A stretch of 64,000 bases of DNA from Pollenia angustigena. Lineage: Eukaryota; Arthropoda; Insecta; Diptera; Polleniidae. The notes under the pieces were generated by a model. It searched no databases, had not been told where the DNA came from, and was given only the letters and a program-made list of their open reading frames with translations. Of the stretch, positions 1 to 10,959 are shown piece by piece. A program made the position numbers and the translations under genes. Every line of letters starts with the position of its first letter. Position 1 is the first letter of the stretch. The stretch covers positions 155,432,511 to 155,496,510 of the forward strand of contig OV884059.1 of the NCBI GenBank assembly GCA_930367215.1. Reading direction: 5' to 3'.

Positions 1-316
1 ATATTTATTAAAATTTCAATTCATTTTTGCCGCCACAAACAATTTTGCTTTGTCACTTGAAAATAAAACTCGTTCTAAATCAAAAATGTCATATGTACTG
101 TACACAGAGAAACAACACATGATATTGTTTGGAGGGGTTCAGAGGATATGTACAAATTTAACATGTGAAAAAGTGACAAACCACATGACAAATACATATA
201 ATGCGAACATAGCTTTAGTGTATCCCGTGTTTTGTTTAATTCTGTTGGTTAAGTTCTTGTGTTGTACATCAAAATTCACTTTTAATTTAACACCACCATT
301 TGGTCTCTGAGGTAGT
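1..316. other. Left flank, no gene recognised
   Basis: AT-rich sequence with one 86-codon open frame of low complexity and no recognisable domain. I see no structured repeat until the hAT target duplication at 317-324. Confidence 0.5.
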
Positions 317-935
317 TTAGGAACCAGAGATCAGCAATGAGTAGTGAAAAAGTGAGTAGAGCTAAATCATGACTCATAAATTATTGTACTTATACGCACT
401 CATACTTATTCCAATGTTATTCAAACTCGTACTCACTCAAAAGTTTCATTTTATTCATCGTACTTAGCAACATTTGTAGTGTTTGATTTAGAATCTACTC
501 AACTCAATTGGGCTATTCACAAAGTGTGCTATCAAGTCATATCGTCATAATGTCCTAAATAATATTTTACAATTGTTTAAAAAAAATATTGTTCTGTTTG
601 AAACAAAATACAAATTTTAATACTGTGTTCATTATTTCGTCGTAACTGTTCATTATAATACTAAATTATAAGCGCTTTCCCACAGCAGTCATATATATTT
701 CTTGTAATTTTTTTAGGACATATGACTTAACAACTTTATGACTACCTTGTGAATAGCCCAAATGTGTATAGGCGAAGCAAAATGCGAGGCTGCCAGATTT
801 GTCCTCGAAATAGCAAAGTGACGATTTGGAAATTACAGTTTACTAAAGTTAGATGTATGAAGTCGACGATTTTTCGGAAAATTTATCTGGCAGCGCTGAT
901 TATTAAGTTGTGTGTTTTATCTGTTGTGCTAAAAC

Positions 936-2313
936 CAGCGTTGCCAGAATTAAGATTTTATCTTATTTTTCAAGATTTTTTGAACAAAATAAGATTAAAA
1001 GATTTTTTTTCTCAAATTAAGATTTTTTATTTTTAGATATAAAGATTTTTAAATTTAAGTTTGCACAACATACGAAATTTTTTTTTACAAATTTTTAAAC
1101 AGTAAATTTTTAATACAATGAGGTTTTATATCAGCTGGTTGTCTATTGGTTTTGCACACTTTTGAATTTTTTTCTTTTAAACACGGAGAGAATTTCATTA
1201 CATTTTGATTCTACAAAGTCGTAATACATTGTTTTATCGTGTAAAATGGCCTTAACATGCATCATTATTTCTGGGCATACAAAACATTAAAAAAGCATGA
1301 TAGAATCGCGGTTGTTCATTTTGGGAATATTGATGGAAAAAATTATTTGTGAAAAGAAAAAATTTATTTTTTAAAGATTAATTTATTAAAGAACTTTTTC
1401 ATGTATTTAGTTACTATATCTTACTACCAATAGGTAAAACTTATGGAACTAGGATTACGGTCTTAGTCGGGCCCGACATATAAAATAAAATAATAAAAAT
1501 ATATAATAAATTCGTATAATCTAGCATAATAACATGCGTTCAATAAAAAAAAAAATATATATATATTTATTAGCTTTTTATTTAATTGGGGTTATTAGCT
1601 GTTCTAATTGTGGTCTGCCTAGACCAAGAGGAGTGGTAAAAAGTTACAGTTACAGGGTTATGAAGCTTTTGGTTTGAAAACACCACACTCCATGTTTATG
1701 ATAATTTGTAAACAAAGTATTTATACATAAGTGCTTAAGAATATCTGTTTAAAAGTGTACCAACATTATTTTAATAAAAATTCATTAGGAATATATTTAG
1801 GAAAATCCATATTTTTCAATGAGCTTTTTTTAAATGCAATTTTCTCAAAATGCCTTCGATATAACAACGGTATCAAAAAAATATAATATTTAATTGAGAA
1901 CCCTCAAGATTTCATATGATGTATCAGCTTAATAGCTCCCAAACTAAAATTTGTTTGCCCAAAATTTATACATCTCTAATATAAGAATTTAGTTACTTTC
2001 GATGAAACTTCTTTATATAGGTGGACTTTTTTACGTTCTTATTTATTAGAAATTAAATGCATTTAAAATGTATTTTTATGGAAAATATAACTAAAACACA
2101 ATTTTAAACCTACAATTTAATTTTGTATAAATACCGCAATTACGTATTTTAATTTGAATAAGTAGTTTCCATAATACAAAGTAGTTTCTTTTAAACAATT
2201 AATAATTTTTACTTTTTTGCCTTTGTTATAAAAAATTTCAAGATTTTTCTCTTCAAAATAAGATTTTTTTTCGCCATAAGAAGATTTTCCTTCCAAATCT
2301 TCTGGCAACGCTG
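936..2313. mobile_element. hAT-like element nested inside family X
   Basis: Ends read CAGCGTTGCCAGAA inward from both sides. The flanks are GCTAAAAC (928-935) and GTTAAAAC (2314-2321), a 7/8 match. The other family X copy (20584-21187) has the uninterrupted site GTTAAAAC at the equivalent place, which confirms both boundaries. Many AAGATTTT motifs lie near both ends. No transposase is visible. Length 1378 bp. Confidence 0.8.
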
Positions 2314-2409
2314 GTTAAAACGGTAAGTCGAAGAGCTAAATGATTTGAATCATTGTGAGTATTGTAAGTATTTTCTTGAAATTATAAATCAAGCTGAGGT
2401 CATTTACAC

Positions 2410-2566
2410 AGCGTTTACATTTGCCAGTACTGGCAAGACAGTAAGCATATACATGTTAGTTGGCAAAACAATGCAAAAACAAAATAGCTGTAAAAGTGTT
2501 TATGTATTAGTGAAAAAGTTTGAATGAATTGCTACTGTCTTGCCAGTACTGGCAAATGTAAACGCT
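2410..2566. repeat. Short palindromic element, copy 1
   Basis: About 157 bp with nearly perfect 34-bp inverted arms beginning AGCGTTTACATTTGCCAGTA. The arm itself contains the palindrome TTGCCAGTACTGGCAA. A second copy of almost the same sequence lies at 3257-3412. It behaves like a miniature inverted-repeat element; the TSD is ambiguous because flanking ACAC/ATGT bases could belong to the arm. Confidence 0.75.
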
Positions 2567-2736
2567 ATGTTATGAGAATGCGTATAATATCGACGTCGCA
2601 CTCATAAATATTTCTCTTGTGAGTATGAGTGGATCAGAGTACTTTAGTTTAAATGATTTCTACGCACTTATACTTACAATTGCATGAGTCAGTATGAGTA
2701 GCGAAAAACGATTCATTGCTGATCTCTGTTAGGAAC

Positions 2737-4950
2737 ATTAAATGTTATATTGTTGATTAACTGCCCGTCTATACCACAAATAAATATTGCGACATATATT
2801 GCAGTAAATGTCAACATTATGTTATCTCTAATGCAGACAGAATTTTTTGTTCATATTTATTGCCGGCAATTTATGTTGCAATAATTGTTAGACCATTTGT
2901 TGATCGTTATTGCTTACGTAAAACTTCAAATTTAGTTGTCAATTGACAAAAAAAAGCAAAAACGAAAAAAAGAAAATTGTGTGGGATAGAAATTAAGTTT
3001 GTGAAATGGTAGCAAATTATATATACAATAAAATACAATTGCTTAAACAAATCAGTATACATTTAAATAATAAAGTCGAATAAGAAAGAATTGATATTAA
3101 TAAAAGATTTTTTTGCAAGATGGCGCCATCTTTTAAACTGCACCTTCTTCGTAGATTTCTTTCAAATTATGAGTTAACATAAATACGTTTTCCCATGCCT
3201 TTAACATAAGCTGAGCAATAATAAATATTGCTCTATTATTGCCAACTTGCTAACACAGCGTTTACATTTGCCAGTACTGGCAAGACAGTAAGCATATACA
3301 TATTAGTTGGCAAAACAATGCAAAACAAAATAGCTGTAAAAGTGTTTATGTATTAGTGAAAAAGTTTGAATGAATTGCTACTGTCTTGCCAGTACTGGCA
3401 AATGTAAACGCTATGTAAGATATTTATCATTAATGTAGACCTGGGGTAATAAACCAGAGCATACCTCGCCAATATTTATGAGGAAAATATATGAAATGCT
3501 CAGAACAGCCTTCGGCTCTTTAGAGTGTTGCCAGCATAATAAGGCGGCAATTTCCATTTCCTTAAAGTTCAACCCCCGCACTCTTTCTAACAAAACGCAT
3601 ATATTTTTTACATTTTTTCAGATTGAGCTGCATAATACACTATGAGCAAAAAAAATTGTTTTGAGCAAAACGTGTCAAAGTGTTGCCATAATGTTAAAAT
3701 GGTTTTGGTTTTCGAATTTTCGAAATAAATTTGAAATTTATGTTGTATGTAGTTGTGTTGAAAAAAAAATATTTTTTTAGCATGGACTTTGCTTGTTTGT
3801 TTGTTGGTACACAGTCAAACCCATATCGCTCCTTTATTGCAATATAGTCATGTCGTATATAAATAATAACCTGTTAAAACTTTTATAACAGCTTTTCTTT
3901 TCAAAAATAAATGTTCTGTATAAAACAATGTTGCCAGTTTTTTTTTAAATCAAAAATATTAATTTTAGTTTTTTATGAAACAAAATATTGTGCTGTAAGA
4001 CATCGTGTTATCCATACTAATAAAATCTTTGCAAAAATCAAAAAAAAAAAAAAAAATTGATAGAACTATTTCTCTTCGGTGTATAATTCATTTGCGTAAA
4101 CGAGTGTAGAAAAGTTTAACGTTACGATAAAACCATAGCAGGATTTATTATATTTTTAGTACAAACTTTAAAAATATGCTATCGAAATTTCATCCTTGAA
4201 ATATTAATTTTCTATGAAAAAACTAGATGTTATGAAACAGACAGTATAACAACACGTAATAAATTTCAATATTGTATAAGAAAATCTATTAATTTTAATT
4301 GCAGAACACATTGGAAACCTAAGAAAAAAATTATCTGGCAACACTGATCGTCAGTATACAAAGTGGTTCCATACTTTTTCAAACATACCGGCTGTATTCG
4401 TTTTCAGAGCGAGTTTATTATATAATCTTTAAAAGAAAACTAATCCTAATGGAAGTTTACCCATTCCAAAAACGAATTTATTACCTAGTTTCTTAAGAAA
4501 CCTAATAACAAAAGAATTCCAAAATTCGCGAATACTTAAACATAAATAAGCAGTTAAGAAGATGGTACGAGTACAAAAGTTGAAATTAAGGAAAGATTAG
4601 GGTTCGTAGGTTGATCAAATTTATGCAAACGCGTTTCAAAGTCACTGAATAAGAGGTCCCTCTATGATTACGCAGAAAATAGTTTCGGCTTCTTACTTAC
4701 TACATATTAACATATGAATAAAGACTTTCAATTAAAAAAAAGATAAAATAAAAATAGAACACCATCAATATGATGTATTCACTTAAAAAAATCTTATCAA
4801 AACTAAATTTACTTCTTCAACAATGATGTGTATAAAAACACTTAAGTTAATTGAAAATACACGCACAAACCAAGCCAAAGGCAATGGAAACTTAGATATC
4901 GATTTTAACTTTTTTGACTTCATGATTTTCCAACAATTAATGATAAATAA
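2737..4950. other. Intergenic region upstream of GalNAc-T copy 1
   Basis: About 2.2 kb with no convincing gene. It holds the second palindromic element (3257-3412) and pieces such as GTTGCCA (3682) and CTGGCAACACTG (4333) that resemble hAT ends but lack a matching TSD. The last 100 bp are conserved upstream of all three GalNAc-T copies. Confidence 0.5.
3257..3412. repeat. Short palindromic element, copy 2
   Basis: Nearly the same sequence and length (156 bp) as the element at 2410-2566, with the same 34-bp arms. It lies outside the hAT element that contains copy 1, so the two are independent insertions or a short-range duplication. Confidence 0.75.
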
Positions 4951-4954
4951 TCAT

Positions 4955-4960
4955 TCAGTT
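4955..4960 (+). promoter_or_regulatory. Candidate initiator (Inr) of GalNAc-T copy 1
   Basis: TCAGTT matches the insect Inr consensus TCAGTY and lies 81 bp upstream of the start codon if transcription begins at the A. The surrounding stretch ATTCAGTTAGTTTTAGT recurs upstream of copy 2 (TCAGTT at 14963) and, with one change, copy 3 (about 52313). I see no TATA box at a suitable distance. The function is inferred from position and conservation. Confidence 0.45.
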
Positions 4961-5037
4961 AGTTTTAGTCAACCATTGTGCAAACTTGCTTGCAACGCTT
5001 TTTGATATACGGAACCACGAAACCTTCAAACAACAAA

Positions 5038-5483
5038 ATGAAGACACGTTATATAAAACGTTTTGTTAAGAATATTATAATTTTCGTTATTACTCTAGTA
5101 ATTTTATCGATAGTCACTATTAAAATTGTTGAAAAACGTTTATCTAAAACAGCAGAAGAGCCAGCTTCTTTGATACGTAGAGCCAGACCGGCCAATGTCA
5201 GACCAGTGCTTCGCGGTGTTTTGGATATTACGAAATTTTATGACATCAATGTGCCCTTTCGTTTGCCTGAGATCCAGGGTCCTAAAAGAGATTGGCACGA
5301 CTGGGGCGCTATTAATAGAGATCAACATCGTACGGGTTTGGGTGAACGTGGCATGCCCGCTTATATAACTGATGAAACGCAGAAGCAACTTGAACATGAA
5401 ATGTCGATGGATAATGGCTTTAATGCTTTGCTTTCCGATTATATATCGGTCAATCGTTCTGTGCCAGATGTTAGAAGAGATGA
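5038..5483 (+). CDS. GalNAc-T copy 1, exon 1 (anchor and stem)
   Basis: 446 bp, ending in phase 2 at donor GTAAGT (5484). It encodes the membrane anchor and the stem with the conserved [16 protein letters not shown] stretch. The matching exons of copies 2 and 3 are also built on 446 bp. Confidence 0.9.
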
Positions 5484-8400
5484 GTAAGTTTTATTTTTAA
5501 ATTTGTGATTTTTTTAGAGGGGTGGGGGGGGGGGGAGTCTAGTTTCCGAGTTTTAGCGCAACACTGGCAGGAAGATGTAATTTTTTTTTTTTTCAATGAC
5601 ACAGTGAGAATCTTATCTTTTCTAGTATCGTAAGTGATAGATAAGTGATGTAGAAAATAGATATAGATAAGCGAAAAAAAAACATGTGTCATATATTCAC
5701 AAACATTGTCGTTTTTTATTTTGCCCAATTTTTTTTTAATAAAACATTTGACATTCCATTCTTTAACAGCAAAGGTGAGATACAAAACACTCGCATTTTA
5801 AAATGCAACCGTGTAGAATTTTACAATGTTATCTCCCAAAATTTTCTAATGAAACTATCGATACGTTTACAATGAGCAAACTGTGCAGTGTTAAATCTTT
5901 ATAATTTACTACCTTGAAACTAATGCTTTGTTCACACTTGGGTTTTTAAACTTGTTGAAGCAAAATGTTGATTAAGTTAATCAAAGCCGTCCACATTACA
6001 TTTGAGACGATTAAGATGACAGTTGATTAAGAAAAAAAAACACAACAAACAAATTTATATTTCTATAAAGTATTGAAAATGGATAAAATACTTTAATTAA
6101 GTTATGAGAAGATCATTTTAAACATACACTGAAAGAATTTTCTTCACAGATCCAATGAATTTTGACATTAGTCCTATGAAAAATAACATTAAAAGTCAAC
6201 CTATGTAGCCCTTTATTGGATTAATAAAGAATGTTGCATTAGCCCTCCGTTAGTGAAATTTTTCATAAAATCGATGAAAATTTTGCATTATTTTATGTCA
6301 AACGTTTAAAGAATTTTTTTTTTATTATTTATTATTATTCCTGTTTCAAATCATCAAGTTTATATTAATTTATTTTTTTTTATATTTCTTTTACATCATG
6401 TTATGTTCAACGTTCAAAAGCGTACCTTTAAGTAAATTGAACTTAATTCATTTTCTAGCCCGCAGCGACCTTCATTTGCCTTTTTTCTGTATTGTACTAC
6501 TGCGTAAATTTTGTGTATTTAAATTAACAATTAAAGAAAAAAGAATGTGAGAATTTGTTGCCCTTGTTTTTTCTTGCGTGTTGTTTGTTTTTGAACCTGT
6601 ATAGTTCTTACATTTAGCTAAAATCAGTATTTCGTTATCGTGATAAATTTTTTTTCATCGATGTTATGAAACAGTAAAATTTAAATTTTTTTTTTTTCAT
6701 ATATTAAGGTAAAATGCTTAAGCTCGAGGACTGCTGTATGTAAAATTTTTCTTTATTTGTTTCCGATATTACGATATTCTTTGAATATCATCATCATGTA
6801 ATGTTTAATTTAAATTTATATTAACCACAATAAATCAGTAATAGCTCTTCACGTTTCAGCATCAATGTAGTGTAGTTTTTGATGCTGAAACGTGAAGAGC
6901 TATTACTCCTTTATTGTGGTTAATGTAAATTTTAATTAAGCATTCCCTGATGATGATATTCAAAGAATATCGAAATATCGGAAACAACGAAAAATTTTAC
7001 ATACAACAGAAATCGAGCTTAAGCATTTTAACTTAATATTGAATTTAAAGGTCGAATAAAAATACAACTTTAGAAAAATATTTTTCATATAATTTATACG
7101 TTTTAAATACGTTTTTACAACAGTTATAGGAACAAAATATTTTAGTTATAAGTATTTTTAAGTTAGAAACCTTATTATGTTTTCATTGATTTAGTGACAT
7201 TTTTCATGGAAAATATGAAGTTACACAACGTTCCCTTTTTCAGTAACTTAAAAATATTTGAATATTTTAATGAATAGGTTATTTTTATCTTAAAAACCCT
7301 ATTGAAATAATGTATAACAACAAGTTGAATTTTTCTTTTGAAAAAGATATGAAATTGTCATTAATTTAATGAAAAATTTTAACGAAATTATGAAACTCAA
7401 TTTCGTAGCGTTAATGAATTTGCTTCATTATATCGACCCCTTTGCGCGAAATTTACGTATATGCCAATTTTGTTGAAATTAAGTTTTTGATGCAATCTTG
7501 TTCTACATTCAAAGAGACGTCACCTGACAAAATATTGTACGCGAATTCCACTTCGTTGCTCCAAAAATTGAATGTATATTTTCATATTGATATTGCAAGT
7601 GATAGCAGAGAAAAGTAGAAAAATGGCTGACCTGTAAAATTTGGTTTTTGTAACATACGATAATTTCGCGCAAAGGGGTCGATATTTGTAAAATTTTATT
7701 CCCGTAATGAAATTAAATTGATTCATTAGATTTAGAAAGCACATTCCTTTCAGTGTATTAATGATGAAATTGTGAAAATTAATGGATTATTTAAAGACAA
7801 AATAAAAACATTAAGAAGAAATCTTGGCCGGTTGTACACGTGCGGGGAGCGTTCATTATGGCCGATGATACATCATACTCAGTTTAAGGTATTTCATGTC
7901 AATTTAAAGTGTTTAACAAATCACTTTAATGTATGGTTAATCATCTCGATTTTTATGTGATAAGAGCTTAATCACTTTCGAGGTGCTTAAACGCGCTTAA
8001 AACCCAAGTGTGGACATAGTACCAGTGTTCGAAAATAAACAGTACATTATTTAACGTTCGGCTCACACACCCAGGAACGATATCTATTTTTTTAGTGATT
8101 GTGTAGACATACACAACCCTTAATACCGTTCGTAACTATTTTCAAGAAAGAACCGAACCGAACATTCTTCGTTAAAAAACCGAACAATTGTAGTGATTCT
8201 GTTGACAAACATTATATTTTAATGTTCTATAATGTTTTTTTCGTGTGTGTATTTTGTTTTTATAAAAAATGGGACGAACATTAACGAGCCGAACCGAACA
8301 CATTGAAGTTTGTGGATTTTCAAAAAAAACCGAACGGAATTAAATGTTCACATCTTTTGTTGAGTTTGATAAAAACAGTAATATTTTTGTGTGCGAAAGA

Positions 8401-10959
8401 TGACTAGCAGGGAAACGTTATTTTTTTTAATGATTTTCTACACAAACACTATTAGCGTTTGTGTTTTCCACAAATCTACCGAACCGAACATTAAGAAATT
8501 ATATTTAGTGTTTATTTTCGTACACTGCATAGTATAAACGGGCCAAAGTCAAAATATTGCAATTGAAATTAAGTCTTAGTGAAATTGGCTAAAAAACCCC
8601 ATAAAAAGCTTTCCTTGAATTAAATATACATTGGCTATTGCAGCAAAATAAAAGGGAGTAAGAAAAAAATCTAGTGCAGCGATCAAATAGCAAAATAGCA
8701 AAATATTGTCATTTGACCTTTTAGCTCTAAGCCACAGACATGTATCTACTTGCATACAAATTACTTATTACTTAAATATTACTATATAATTGAAGATTTT
8801 AAAAATATTCACCAAGGGGTTTTCGAGAACTTAGTTAAACAACCCAATAAAAAATGGAGCTTCCAACGAAGCAGGTTTGTAAGGGAGAAACATAAAAGTT
8901 TCGCTTATCATTGCGCTTACGGAAGACATAAATTATGTATATATGGCGAGTTCCCCCTTTGAAGCAATAAATTTTTGACACACTGAATGATTTATGATAC
9001 AGTTATTTTTTTAGTACTCTCCCTTACAAACCTGCTTCGTAGTAAGGGAATGCCGTAGCACTTGATATGTTACATAATTTTTTATAAAAGTTGTTCACTT
9101 GCTTTATTGCATTTCTGTATGTCTTAGTAAGTAGCGCATATTTGTGCGGTTATTTTTTTAAAGGTATTTAGTGCTTCGCAAAATGATAAAATTGATAAAA
9201 ATTATTGGGAAGTTTCAGTTTGTATACAAAATTTTGACAAGACATCCGAGTTTCAGACTACGTTAAACTAATTTTAAACTTCTCAAAATTTCAAAAACCC
9301 GGCCTAAGAGATTTCTTTCCTCCATGCGATTTTACCCAGAGTGTAACTGGTGTAAGGTAGAACCACCTATTTGACGATATACAATAGGAAAACAAAAAAT
9401 TTTTATCCGTTATCTTTCGAAGTTATTTATAAAACTGTGAAAAATTTCCTACTTTCAGATGTCACAAAAAACTATATTCCATCTATTTGCCCACCGTCAG
9501 TGTTGTAATACCCTTCTACAATGAATACTTCAGTGTACTGCTGCGTACACTACACAGCATAAAAAACCGTACACCACCCGAATTATTGCATGAAATTATC
9601 ATAGTCGATGACTCCAGTGATCGCGAATATCTTAAACAGCAACTGGAAGATTACGTGGCCAACTATTTTAAGGATTTGGTTAAAATTATACGCCTGAAGG
9701 AAAGAACTGGTTTAATAGGAGCCCGATTGGCTGGGGCTCGCAAAGCTAAAGGAGATGTTTTGGTTTTCTTCGATTCCCATATAGAATGCAACTACAATTG
9801 GCTACCTCCTTTATTGGAACCAATAGCTTTGAATAAACGCATTTCTACTTGCCCGATAGTGGATGGTATTGATCATGCCACATTTGCTTATAATGGTGGC
9901 TATCAGGAAGGCTCTAGAGGAGCATTTGATTGGCATTTAATTTATAAACAAATGCCTGTACTCGAAGTTGATTCAGGAGATCGCACAGATCCTTACAGAA
10001 ATCCCGTAATGATGGGTGGTTTGTTTGCTATTAATAGAGAGTTTTTCTGGGAATTGGGAGGATTCGATGAGGGTTTGGATATTTGGGGAGCTGAGCAATA
10101 TGAATTGAGTTTCAAAATTTGGATGTGTGGAGGTTTACTGTGTGATGTGCCCTGCTCGAGAGTGGCTCATGTATTTCGAGGTCCCATGATTGGACGGCCA
10201 AGTCCAAGGAATTATAGTTTTGTAGCCAGGGTAAATTCTAACTTTATTTTAAATATTCTGGATTCTTAAATATTATCTTTATAGAACCACAAACGTTTGG
10301 CAGAGGTCTGGATGGATGAATATGCTCAGTATGTTTATGACCATGAACCTGAAACCTACGAGGGCGTGGATGCTGGCGATTTGACAAAACAAATCGCTTT
10401 GCGTAATAAATTAAAATGTAAATCTTTTAAATGGTATTTAGAAGTCGTTGCTCCTGATATTCTTAAAACATTTCCTCCAATTTTCCCGCCTGATTTTGCC
10501 TCTGGTGTCATACAAAGTGTAGCCTTTCCCCAGTACTGTCTCGATTCTATGGGAGGCGGTAGCAATGCAGCCATTGGACTCTATCTATGTGCCAGCAATA
10601 AAACCCATCCTCATCGAACACAATATTGGAGCCTTAGCTATATTAGAGATATTCGTAAGAAATCGGAAAGTATTTGCTTAGATGTTCACGAAAGTCCCAA
10701 TAATGCTTCCATATGGATGTGGTCTTGTCACAATTCTGGTGGCAATCAATTTTGGTCCTACGATCTCAACGACCAAATGATTGCTCATGGCATAAAAAGG
10801 ACAGCTTGTATAGAGGCTTTTGTGGAAAATGGTAAATCGGTTGTGTATGCAAATCCTTGCGATAACACGAATCCCCGAATGAAATGGACCTTTGGTACTG
10901 TAAATGCTACTGCTTTTATTAGCTTTTGGGAGGAGGTTAAAAGAGAGGAAATTGACTAA
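5038..10959 (+). CDS. Polypeptide N-acetylgalactosaminyltransferase, copy 1 (intact, three exons)
   Basis: Family role: Golgi type II membrane enzyme that starts mucin-type O-glycosylation by moving GalNAc from UDP-GalNAc to Ser/Thr. Exons 5038-5483, 9459-10230 and 10285-10959 join without a stop to 630 residues, a normal family length. Seen: short basic N-terminus, membrane anchor at about residues 9-33, stem, glycosyltransferase-2 domain starting near residue 159 with the metal-binding DSH at 254-256, the [17 protein letters not shown] block near 358 (the family usually has WGGEN) and a third metal-ligand His near 386. A ricin-type lectin domain follows from about residue 490, with two CLD and two QxW motifs (QYW, QFW) and a degenerate third repeat. 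The ATG at 5038 is preferred over an in-frame one at 4978 because it is conserved in all three copies. AATAAA lies at 10963. The exact Drosophila orthologue cannot be assigned by eye. Confidence 0.92.
6702..7039. repeat. Long near-perfect inverted repeat (hairpin)
   Basis: Arms of about 160 bp (6702-6865 and 6879-7039) separated by a loop of about 13 nt. The arms agree apart from scattered substitutions and small indels, and the stem near the loop contains the block TAATAGCTCTTCACGTTTCA with its exact complement. A transcript through this intron could fold into a long double-stranded hairpin. Confidence 0.85.
7433..7682. mobile_element. 250-bp TA-flanked miniature element
   Basis: Ends are TCGACCCCTTTGCGCGAAAT and its complement, flanked by TA (7431-7432 and 7683-7684). 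A TA TSD and short inverted ends suggest a Tc1/mariner-type miniature element. It is nested in the family G copy. Confidence 0.7.
8023..8527. mobile_element. Family J hAT miniature element, copy 1
   Basis: 505 bp with inverted ends CAGTGTTCGAAAATAAAC / GTTTATTTTCGTACACTG. Flanks are CATAGTAC (8015-8022) and CATAGTAT (8528-8535), a 7/8 TSD. The interior is shared with the copies at 12044-12586 and 47954-49406. Several ACCGAAC motifs lie near both ends. Confidence 0.85.
8855..9180. repeat. Dispersed repeat with 22-bp inverted arms, copy 1
   Basis: Arms CGAAGCAGGTTTGTAAGGGA at 8867-8888 and the complement at 9018-9039. The same unit recurs at about 53415-53830 inside the foldback element of copy 3. 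No coding content. Confidence 0.65.
9459..10230 (+). CDS. GalNAc-T copy 1, exon 2 (catalytic domain)
   Basis: 772 bp from acceptor TTTCAG to donor GTAAAT. The split codon with exon 1 gives Glu, and the exon ends in phase 0. It encodes the UDP-GalNAc-binding and catalytic region including DSH and the Gal/GalNAc-T motif. Confidence 0.92.
10285..10959 (+). CDS. GalNAc-T copy 1, exon 3 (linker and lectin domain)
   Basis: Follows a 54-bp intron (10231-10284) with acceptor TTTATAG and ends at TAA 10957-10959. It encodes the end of the catalytic domain ([13 protein letters not shown]), the linker and the ricin-type lectin domain. Codon 79 of this exon is GTA here but TAA in copies 2 and 3. Confidence 0.9.
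   Translation, partial: NHKRLAEVWMDEYAQYVYDHEPETYEGVDAGDLTKQIALRNKLKCKSFKWYLEVVAPDILKTFPPIFPPDFASGVIQSVAFPQYCLDSMGGGSNAAIGLYLCASNKTHPHRTQYWSLSYIRDIRKKSESICLDVHESPNNASIWMWSCHNSGGNQFWSYDLNDQMIAHGIKRTACIEAFVENGKSVVYANPCDNTNPRMKWTFGTVNATAFISFWEEVKREEID

Larger units (their letters stand above)
325..2728. mobile_element. Non-autonomous hAT element (family X), 2.4 kb, carrying nested insertions
   Basis: Seen: the ends are inverted copies of CAGAGATCAGCAATGA, and both are flanked by the same 8-bp direct repeat TTAGGAAC (317-324 and 2729-2736). An 8-bp TSD with CAG-type ends is the hAT signature. A second, 604-bp copy of the family sits in the opposite orientation at 20584-21187. The extra length of this copy is mainly a nested element at 936-2313 plus a small palindromic element at 2410-2566. 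No transposase reading frame is visible, so it must have been moved by an enzyme from elsewhere. Confidence 0.85.
6127..7755. mobile_element. Family G element (ends CACTGAAAG), copy 1
   Basis: Ends are CACTGAAAG and CTTTCAGTG, flanked by TA on both sides (TSD TA is possible). Subterminal regions are rich in TTCATT/AATGAA. Related sequences lie at 18593-19527 and, truncated, at about 42525-43166, 43542-43775 and 63072-63300. This copy carries the long hairpin (6702-7039) and the nested element 7433-7682. Superfamily not determined. Confidence 0.6.
5926..8018. mobile_element. Outer inverted-repeat element in copy 1 intron
   Basis: The left end contains TTCACACTTGGGTTTTTAA and the right end, read inward, TCCACACTTGGGTTTTAAG. 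The boundaries are approximate, as I could not find a clean TSD. Inner flanks also share related sequence around TTAATC. Most of the interior is the nested element at 6127-7755. No transposase is visible. Confidence 0.5.
5484..9458 (+). other. Intron 1 of copy 1, filled with nested repeats
   Basis: 3975-bp intron (GTAAGT...TTTCAG). It contains an outer inverted-repeat element at about 5926-8018, a nested element at 6127-7755 with a 338-bp hairpin inside, a 250-bp TA-flanked element (7433-7682), a hAT element (8023-8527) and an inverted-repeat fragment near 8855-9180. A G-homopolymer occurs at about 5525-5536. Nothing coding is recognised. Positions 5813-5828 preserve the empty site of the foldback element found in copy 3. 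Confidence 0.85.

Noticed and set aside
3903..4340. hAT element between CAATGTTGCCAG and CTGGCAACACTG
   Set aside because: The ends look complementary but the 8-bp flanks do not match and the internal sequence gives no support.
5521..5536. G-run as a possible regulatory G-quadruplex
   Set aside because: A single homopolymer with little context; it may also be a sequencing or assembly artefact.
9487..10269. Single-exon GalNAc-T starting at 9487
   Set aside because: The codon at 9487 is an internal Leu. Good splice sites at 9459 and 5484 with matching phase, repeated in all three copies, show it is the middle exon.
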